From Saprospiraceae bacterium (lineage in GTDB: Bacteria; Bacteroidota; Bacteroidia; Chitinophagales; Saprospiraceae): a stretch of DNA of 64,000 nucleotides. The DNA is taken from assembly GCA_019694295.1 (NCBI GenBank), contig JAIBCG010000008.1, positions 1 through 64,000 on the forward strand, written 5' to 3'. The notes under the pieces were generated by a model. The model searched no databases, had not been told where the DNA came from, and worked only from the letters and a program-made list of their open reading frames with translations. Shown in pieces: positions 57,690-64,000 of this stretch (its first letter is position 1; each line of letters opens with the position of its first letter). A program made the translations under genes and the position numbers.

Positions 57690-59387
57690 TCAACGCTGTA
57701 CCACCAGCTTTTTGAATATCGTTCTGGCAGAGGTCTGCAAACTAACAATGTACAGCCCAGGTGGAATAACTGTCAGATCTAACTCAACTCCCCGGGTAAT
57801 TCTGACGCTGGTACATCTAAACAGATTGCCATAAATATCATGCAGCCTGACTCCGTCAATTGCCGGTGAATCCTGTACACGCGAGCTGATGGTCACAGAT
57901 TGGTAAGCCGGATTAGGATACAAGACAAACGATTCATCCTGACTTAGTGCCTGTTCACGGACAGCCGTTGTCAGGCAATATAGCTTGTTGCTCAGTGAAT
58001 CTAGACCTGATTGTATTATCACATCATCATCTGTAAACTTATAAGAGGTAATCCTTTTGGAGTTGTTATTTTCATATAATTTGAGCGCTACGATGTTATT
58101 CTCAATCGCCGGGTTCGGAACAATATCAAAAAAGCATGGAGGTTCGCCCATTTGATTTGTTTTAATCAAAGTGGGATTTTTGTATTCAACCGATCCTGGC
58201 ATAACAAAACCTTTCCCTTCTATCAGCATGGCGCTGCCATAAGAGTCATAGGCATTCAACTTCGGGTCTGATTGATTTTCTATCGTATTGGCATAGTTAA
58301 TCAGACCGTCTGTACTCAAGTTGAGAATCATTAAGCTCTTAGGCAAATTCACTACTATATCGATCGAACTGCCTCGGTAAAACATTCTGCTCACTGTAAC
58401 AGCAGAAATTTTGGTGTCTGTAAATTCGTATTCCCTTGCCCATTTCCCACTGCCTTTTGAGTCAATGTTAAACAAACCAAAAGTTTTGGAAGTACTTGGC
58501 GGGCCATTGTAAGCCTGAGTAAGTACTGTAAATGTACCGTCGTTGTTTTCGAAAATATCAACAGGTGCCCTGCACGGGTATTGATTGCCCCACAGCAAAG
58601 TACCTGTGCTGTCGAGCTTGGCAATATATGTACCTATCTTGGTAACACCAGTAGCACAATAACTGTTATTACTATTTTTCAGCCCCAATAAAACAAAGCC
58701 ATGATCCTGTGTACGGATAATTTTTTGAAACTTACCAGAATGCGGCGGGGTACTAGCATAAGAAATTTCCCTTTGAAACAAAATCTCACCCTCCGTATTG
58801 ATCCGCATTACGAATGGATTCCAGTCATACGTTATCCCGTTGGTATATTTCACAAAGGATGTGCCACATAACAGCATATCATCGTTATCATACTGCGCTC
58901 CATCCAACAATTCTACTGTACTTTCCGTATTTTCCAATCCTTTTGCCCAGATGAGCTCCCCGTCCGGGCTGAGCTTCCAGACATAGCCCTTTGAAAAATA
59001 CTGATTAAATGGCAATGTTATGTTGTGGTGGTAAAAAAGATAGATATTACCCGCCTTATCCTGGCAAAATACTTTTGCGTTATTCGGATCTTTCTGGGCT
59101 ATCTTATAGCTTTTCCTCCAGATAAATTGACCGGCACTATCCAGCCTGATCAAGGTAATTTTAGGAACAGACGATCCATTCTCTTTATAGGAGGAATAAT
59201 AGGATGTCCTGTATATTGATTTATCCTTTGCCTCAAAAATACTTACATTAACCTCATTACCAAAATCATAAACCGTATCCTGGAATATCCTTATAAAACT
59301 GTTTTGTGAATAAAGCCTGCCTTCTGCACTTACAATAATTGTCAGTATAAAAAAGGCATAAAAGAGCTTGCGCAATATATCTTTCAT
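57690..59387 (-). CDS. T9SS cargo protein with beta-propeller-like repeats and C-terminal sorting domain
   Basis: A 565-residue secreted protein. The N-terminal signal ends at LYSQ (MKDILRKLFYAFFILTIIVSA and after). The middle has Asp/Gly-Trp repeats such as WRKSYK, WGNQYPC and WAREYEF, typical of propeller-like exported proteins. The last 75 residues (LYPNPAYQSVTIS to FKKLVVQR) are a type A T9SS sorting domain that sends the protein through the outer membrane. Its start SQNSFIRIF resembles SQNSFIGVF in the neighbouring gene, so the two are paralogues. Its sorting domain is different from those of the two upstream genes. Ligand unknown. Confidence 0.87.
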   Translation of the reverse strand: MKDILRKLFYAFFILTIIVSAEGRLYSQNSFIRIFQDTVYDFGNEVNVSIFEAKDKSIYRTSYYSSYKENGSSVPKITLIRLDSAGQFIWRKSYKIAQKDPNNAKVFCQDKAGNIYLFYHHNITLPFNQYFSKGYVWKLSPDGELIWAKGLENTESTVELLDGAQYDNDDMLLCGTSFVKYTNGITYDWNPFVMRINTEGEILFQREISYASTPPHSGKFQKIIRTQDHGFVLLGLKNSNNSYCATGVTKIGTYIAKLDSTGTLLWGNQYPCRAPVDIFENNDGTFTVLTQAYNGPPSTSKTFGLFNIDSKGSGKWAREYEFTDTKISAVTVSRMFYRGSSIDIVVNLPKSLMILNLSTDGLINYANTIENQSDPKLNAYDSYGSAMLIEGKGFVMPGSVEYKNPTLIKTNQMGEPPCFFDIVPNPAIENNIVALKLYENNNSKRITSYKFTDDDVIIQSGLDSLSNKLYCLTTAVREQALSQDESFVLYPNPAYQSVTISSRVQDSPAIDGVRLHDIYGNLFRCTSVRITRGVELDLTVIPPGLYIVSLQTSARTIFKKLVVQR

Positions 59388-59404
59388 CGCTCCTATATTT
59401 TGGA

Positions 59405-59587
59405 TTATCGTTGAATAATAAATTTTTCAAAAAAGCTGCTGTCTGATGTCTTCAACTCTGCAACATACATGCCCTCAGGCAGGCGGGATATGTCAATGCT
59501 TATATCCATACCCGTATTGACAAAAGTCTCTTGTACATGCATCAGCCTGCCCATAAGGTCATAGACTCTTAGTTCTGCCTGGCTTGC
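59405..59587 (-). repeat. 183-bp sorting-domain module, copy 1
   Basis: Aligned by eye with 61117-61299, it shows six mismatches, which cause only one amino-acid change. Beyond 59587 the sequences diverge at once, so this is a sharply bounded shared module at the 3' end of both genes. Confidence 0.9.
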
Positions 59588-61048
59588 CAATACATCGGTG
59601 GCAGTTCTGATGTTAAGCATTTCTGTAGCAGGGTTGGGGTAAATGCTAAAGCCGGCCCTGCGTCCAGGCTCAGGCCTCACAGCTGTTGCATAGCACAGCA
59701 TCTCTAATGTAACCATAGGAGCATCCTCCACCTCAAGCGAGAAATCTGCGAACTTAAAGGAAGCATTTTGAACTCCTGTTGCCGGGGTTGGTGCTGTAAG
59801 AGCAATATCCACTACATCAACGGGCGGGTCATACAGCTTCTCGACACAAGGAATACCACCATCAGGATCCGTCATTATAACACCTGAGAATCCTTTTGAC
59901 TTATAATCAAACAGACCATCATTGCAAAAAAACGGCACCAATATCCCGTCATCCATAGCTTGGTTTAAATCCTTCAACGCAAACCACCCATCACCCTGTA
60001 ATCGGGATGCCCAGTTTATATTCCCACCATAATCCGTGTTCAGGAATATCATCTTAGAATTATTAACTGTCCATAAAACTATTTGCAAGGATGTTTTCAT
60101 TTGGGAAATAAATCCCCCAAACAGACCGTTACCCTCTCCTGCCCAAAAATCAAAAAAATAGTCTTTCTTCCAAAGCAGCTCTCCTGTCGGACTGATACTG
60201 AAAACCCGGCACTTTGACGCTACAGAAACCGACCCTGTAGGAGCTGTAGCTACAACATAATTACCCTCTTTGTCTTCAAGAACTGTTCGTATATCATTCT
60301 TATCATAAAAATTAGCCCATAATACTGCCCCGCCGGCATTTAATTTTACAACAGCTCCGTCCCATGCGGTAAACAGGAGCGACCCGTCTTTTGTTTCCGT
60401 AACATCATTAAAAAATCTACTGATACCACCGAATAACTTTTGCCAGACTATCTCCCCGTCACCGTTCACTCTCATTGCCAATGCTTCTTGAATGTTGCCT
60501 GGTTCTATTATTCGGTATCCACTTATTATTAAATCTCCGTTTTGGGCCAACATGGCATATCTGAATTGCGAATGTCTGGAACGATCAAGCAGCATTTTTG
60601 TCCAGATAATATTTCCATCCGGATTTAGCTTACTTATACCTATTTTATAAAGCATCGAATCATGCTGGTTATATACCAAAAATATACTACCCAAGCTGTC
60701 TTCCATTATTTGGGGCCTCATCGCTTCTTCGGTTGTCATGTAAATCTTATGCCACAGAGGAGTATAAAGACTGTCATACTTTATTACATTTATAAACTGA
60801 CTTTTATTTTCATCCCACTCTCGAGCTCCAAGATAACAATATAATAATCCCTTATCTTTTGTTTTATAAATATCTAAATGAGTGAACATAAAAGGATAAT
60901 ACTCTTGAAAAGGGTTAAACTTTGCAGGACCTGTCAAATGAGAAAAAACACCAATAAAGCTATTCTGCGAGTAAATTGTCGGAATGATACAGAATACCGA
61001 CAAAGCAAGTATGATTAGATATTTAATTTTTCTGTTGAAATTACTCAT
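59405..61048 (-). CDS. T9SS cargo protein, paralogue of the downstream gene
   Basis: A 547-residue protein from ATG 61048, starting with a signal peptide (MSNFNRKIKYLIILALSVFC and after) ending IYSQ. An ATG at 61090 would add 14 residues that do not look like a signal. Middle repeats such as WKKDYFFD and WTKMLL suggest a propeller-like fold. The end SIYPNPATEMLNIR to FFEKFIIQR is a type A T9SS sorting domain; its last 183 bases are nearly identical to those of the beta-helix gene at 61117, with six differences. It lies 17 bases upstream of the gene at 57690, so they are probably cotranscribed. Confidence 0.87.
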   Translation of the reverse strand: MSNFNRKIKYLIILALSVFCIIPTIYSQNSFIGVFSHLTGPAKFNPFQEYYPFMFTHLDIYKTKDKGLLYCYLGAREWDENKSQFINVIKYDSLYTPLWHKIYMTTEEAMRPQIMEDSLGSIFLVYNQHDSMLYKIGISKLNPDGNIIWTKMLLDRSRHSQFRYAMLAQNGDLIISGYRIIEPGNIQEALAMRVNGDGEIVWQKLFGGISRFFNDVTETKDGSLLFTAWDGAVVKLNAGGAVLWANFYDKNDIRTVLEDKEGNYVVATAPTGSVSVASKCRVFSISPTGELLWKKDYFFDFWAGEGNGLFGGFISQMKTSLQIVLWTVNNSKMIFLNTDYGGNINWASRLQGDGWFALKDLNQAMDDGILVPFFCNDGLFDYKSKGFSGVIMTDPDGGIPCVEKLYDPPVDVVDIALTAPTPATGVQNASFKFADFSLEVEDAPMVTLEMLCYATAVRPEPGRRAGFSIYPNPATEMLNIRTATDVLASQAELRVYDLMGRLMHVQETFVNTGMDISIDISRLPEGMYVAELKTSDSSFFEKFIIQR

Positions 61049-61116
61049 ATCCGTTACTTTTTTATAAATAAAAAATAGTGACGGGTGCAAGCTATGCGCC
61101 CGGCATTAGCCATTAC

Positions 61117-61299
61117 TTATCGTTGAATAATAAATTTTTCAAAAAAGCTGCTGTCTGATGTCTTCAGCTCTGCGACATACATGCCCTCAGGCAGGCGGGA
61201 TATGTCAATGGTTATATCCATACCCGTATTGACAAAAGTCTCTTGTACGTGCATCAGCCTGCCCATGAGGTCATAAACTCTTAGTTCTGCCTGGCTTGC
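61117..61299 (-). repeat. 183-bp sorting-domain module, copy 2
   Basis: Second copy of the module described at 59405-59587; identical boundaries at the stop codon and at the sequence coding for SQAELRVYDLMGRL. Confidence 0.9.
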
Positions 61300-64000
61300 G
61301 TCATTATCCACACCGATCCTAATGTTCAACAGATCTCTGCCTGGATTAGGGTATATATACAACTTCTCAGGAGCTTGTGATGACATACCGGCACCTCCAG
61401 GCGGTTCTGCACAAGCCTCTACAGAATAGTATTCTTTGAGACAAGCTGCTGCCAGAATACGTGCATCAAGTACGGCTTTACCTCCGTTTCTATAGCATTC
61501 TGATGCCACTGCTCGTATCTGGCTAAGCTCGGCCGAATCAAGCGCTTCTCCTTTTAAAAGCTTGATAGTATAATCGTTCATATCCTGCTCCCATACCTGG
61601 TAATCTTCGGAAACGCTCAGTGAGCCATTGGCTGCGGCGAGGGCTGTCAGCGCTGTTGTGTTCAGGGTATCATGTACTGACCGAAGGGAATCAAGTACAT
61701 TCATAACTTGGGCTGCCTGCTGCTGCAGATCCTCTATCAGCAAAATCGTGGAGCTGATGGCTGTCGGATTGGTCAGCGTATCAAGGGTGGCCATCAAGGA
61801 GAGGATTTCTGTCTGTACCACACTGTGAGAATCACGCAGTACCTGTAAATGCTCCTGCTGTACTCCCGTGGTCTGCTGGAATGCTCTGAATAATCCTATT
61901 ATCTCAGCGCTCTTACCTGAAAAAGCACTTTGCTCAGCCGTATAAAAGTCACTCAGCACCGAATTGCTTAGCAGCCAGCCGGGATTCCTGGCTATCAAAT
62001 CCATCACAGACTGTTTAAGATGCCCGTACTCTGCCGCTGTGACAGACAAGGCAAGGGCAGTATCTGACAAGATACCCGCATAGCGCTCATATATAGATAC
62101 ATTATCCATATACAGCTTATTGCCAGGTTCATCTATACCCGGACTGCAACTGAAAACAATGTGAGTGTATGGTTTGACCGTTTTGTTCAATATTATTCCA
62201 GAGGGATCATGATCCGGATAGGTAACCGAACCAAGGACTGAAGCAGGATTAATGTGAAAAGCACACATTTTAACAAACTCTTCATCTCCAATGTGGATTA
62301 CCTCATTATCACCGTTCTGATTATAAAACATATTATAACCATCGTGCCACTGTCGTCCGGTATTACACATAATATCATAATATATACTTTCATTGTAGTT
62401 ATAGTCAAAGGAGTTGAGTGCTATTTTAGATCCTTTGGTGTCTATACACTTTCCATTGGCATACAGCCCGTTCTGGAAGTTATTGAAGAAGCTGTTGCTT
62501 ATGATATTATTATCCCACGTAGCGTCAATCTTAAGACCGATTCGTCCACCCTCTACATAATTGCAGTTGATGTCGGAGTTGCCGCCTTGGGTCACTTCTA
62601 TGCATGGTGTTTCTGAATTCGAATAAATAAAATTGTCCTTTACGACTACTTCCTCGCAATTGTCAACACGAATGGCATTTCCTTCAGCTGTATTGGAAGC
62701 TAAGGAAACTTTGTTTCCTATCGCCCTTATTTTTTGCACTGCTTCATTTAAGGAACCAAGTTTAATACCCATGCTGAGAGAGGTACCACCGTTGACATCA
62801 ATAATATTGTTTTGGATATTTAACTGATTGTTTTGCGATCTCATTTCAAGCGATATTCCCTCAGAGTTAACAGGATCAGATGTATATATTTTATTAGCTG
62901 ATATTTCACCACGTATCTGCGCGCCATTTTCAACATTGATGGCATAACCATTGTTTGTCTTTTTCATAATAATTGATTCTGTAACAGTGTCTCCAATTGC
63001 TGTTAAGGTATGACCGCCTGCTTCAAGAGACACCTTTACTCCTACCCGCATTACTTCATCATTATTAGGTATGGCATTAAAATTACAATTCTCAAGAGTG
63101 AGTGCGGAATTACCTTCAAAGTCCCCTGTATTTTGAAAATACACCCCGATTTTCGAATAATCATCACTTGGATTAGGCCAAGGGGTTATCGGGGCATAAT
63201 TGTCCAGGTCATGAATGTAGAAATTCCGCAGCGTCACAGAGGTGTTTTCTGAATGCAGTCCCTGTTCGTACTGAAGTATCTCATTGGTCTCTCCTCCCGG
63301 AAAAACAACAGCTAAGTTTTTCCCTCTGAAATCAAGAGCATTGACGACATCACAGGTACAGATGCAATCCTGACGACCGCGTATGAAATTCCCGCTGAAT
63401 CCTGTAATATTCAAGGGGGTATTTTCATTCCGTAATGCAAACATATTGCCGAGTAATGATGTGTTTATAACGGACAATTTCGGGAAATTGGAATTAGTAA
63501 CGCTTAAGCCCGGATAATGCAAAGCAACCAAGGCATTGGATATAGTACATTCTGATACAATAATTCTTGATATTCCCTCAGAGCGTATGCCGAACCATGT
63601 ATATTCATTATCACAACATGCGGCGTAACCTACCCCCAGGTTGACGGCAGACCAGATATTTACATTGCTTAATCTCAATCCTTTACCTTCAACTACAATT
63701 TCAGACCCCTTACCCATATTCCATTGTCCTGTACCAAAGGAAGCATTGATATCCACATTGAGTGTGCCGTCTATCAATAATGGTAAATTTGGGTTATTGG
63801 AATATGCAAGTATAAAGTCATTTACTGTCATTTTATAAAATGTAGCAGTCAATGGGTCGGGGCCATCAGACCATTGTATCGTATCAGAAAGATTGGTTAT
63901 TACTCCCGGAGTACCTATAAAAGCAGCATTTTTATGTGGAATCTTTTTCACCGTTACAGAAGTATCATTACAACAAATCACCGTGTGTTTAATCCATACG
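61117..64000 (-). CDS. T9SS cargo beta-helix protein, 5' end outside window
   Basis: At least 960 residues; the frame remains open to the window edge (the residues before a GTG at 63981 read W-I-K-H-T), so the start lies right of 64000. Residues up to about 600 have repeated short strands with Asn/Gly turns (NIQNNIIDVNGG, NAIRVDNCEEVVVKDNFIYS) of a right-handed parallel beta-helix. A helical region follows (LQQAAQVMNVLDSLRSVHD). The end IYPNPGRDLLNIR to FFEKFIIQR is a type A T9SS sorting domain, shared almost exactly with the gene at 59405. The layout matches the gene at 1-2435. Such helix proteins often bind or cleave polysaccharides, but no catalytic site was recognised. Confidence 0.88.
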   Translation of the reverse strand, partial: VWIKHTVICCNDTSVTVKKIPHKNAAFIGTPGVITNLSDTIQWSDGPDPLTATFYKMTVNDFILAYSNNPNLPLLIDGTLNVDINASFGTGQWNMGKGSEIVVEGKGLRLSNVNIWSAVNLGVGYAACCDNEYTWFGIRSEGISRIIVSECTISNALVALHYPGLSVTNSNFPKLSVINTSLLGNMFALRNENTPLNITGFSGNFIRGRQDCICTCDVVNALDFRGKNLAVVFPGGETNEILQYEQGLHSENTSVTLRNFYIHDLDNYAPITPWPNPSDDYSKIGVYFQNTGDFEGNSALTLENCNFNAIPNNDEVMRVGVKVSLEAGGHTLTAIGDTVTESIIMKKTNNGYAINVENGAQIRGEISANKIYTSDPVNSEGISLEMRSQNNQLNIQNNIIDVNGGTSLSMGIKLGSLNEAVQKIRAIGNKVSLASNTAEGNAIRVDNCEEVVVKDNFIYSNSETPCIEVTQGGNSDINCNYVEGGRIGLKIDATWDNNIISNSFFNNFQNGLYANGKCIDTKGSKIALNSFDYNYNESIYYDIMCNTGRQWHDGYNMFYNQNGDNEVIHIGDEEFVKMCAFHINPASVLGSVTYPDHDPSGIILNKTVKPYTHIVFSCSPGIDEPGNKLYMDNVSIYERYAGILSDTALALSVTAAEYGHLKQSVMDLIARNPGWLLSNSVLSDFYTAEQSAFSGKSAEIIGLFRAFQQTTGVQQEHLQVLRDSHSVVQTEILSLMATLDTLTNPTAISSTILLIEDLQQQAAQVMNVLDSLRSVHDTLNTTALTALAAANGSLSVSEDYQVWEQDMNDYTIKLLKGEALDSAELSQIRAVASECYRNGGKAVLDARILAAACLKEYYSVEACAEPPGGAGMSSQAPEKLYIYPNPGRDLLNIRIGVDNDASQAELRVYDLMGRLMHVQETFVNTGMDITIDISRLPEGMYVAELKTSDSSFFEKFIIQR

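Overview
The window is a chromosomal segment of a Bacteroidota bacterium. This follows from two SusC/SusD pairs, type IX secretion (T9SS) C-terminal sorting domains, the gene string rpsU-xerC-hpf-tRNAs-tuf-tRNA-secE-nusG-rplKAJL-rpoBC, and many promoters of the Bacteroidota form (TTTG, 19-23 bases, TAnnTTTG). The style of the SusC, T9SS and VCBS/UnbV proteins suggests the Chitinophagia/Saprospiria side of the phylum, but that is inference. No phage, insertion sequence, integrase island or CRISPR array was seen.

Layout. 1-2551: 5' part of a secreted beta-helix protein whose N-terminus is split by a run of eight G (minus strand). 2800-5715: SNF2 helicase. 5834-12581: two tandem giant VCBS/UnbV lipoproteins. 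12858-13499: small lipoprotein. 13518-16191: minus-strand operon phoH-osmC-aroA. 16324-27606: a long plus-strand series (SAM hydrolase, ABM protein, aroB, PBP1A, membrane protein, HEAT-cyclophilin lipoprotein, gcvT, GbsR-type regulator, DUF1015, amidohydrolase). 27705-28969: three small secreted proteins of unknown function, one with an in-frame stop inside what looks like coding sequence. 29121-44162: the transcription/translation block with five tRNAs. 44278-44727: an unanchored TonB C-terminal domain protein. 44802-54198: two tandem SusC/SusD nutrient uptake operons. 54379-57655: pdxJ facing a lipid cluster (CPBP protease, cdsA, psd). 57690-64000: three T9SS cargo proteins, the last running off the window.

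How the genes fit together. Most of the window is housekeeping. aroA and aroB lie in two divergent operons about 1.5 kb apart. cdsA and psd are consecutive steps of phospholipid synthesis. The RNA polymerase/ribosome block contains several visible RNA hairpins that should set expression ratios: after hpf, between rpsU and xerC, after tuf, between rplL and rpoB, and after rpoC. The accessory interest is at the two ends. Both carry T9SS-style beta-helix cargo genes; at the right end two adjacent genes share a nearly identical 183-bp sorting-domain module, and at the left end a homopolymer tract could switch the gene on and off. The two SusC genes share an unusual promoter motif with identical spacing, which suggests common control.
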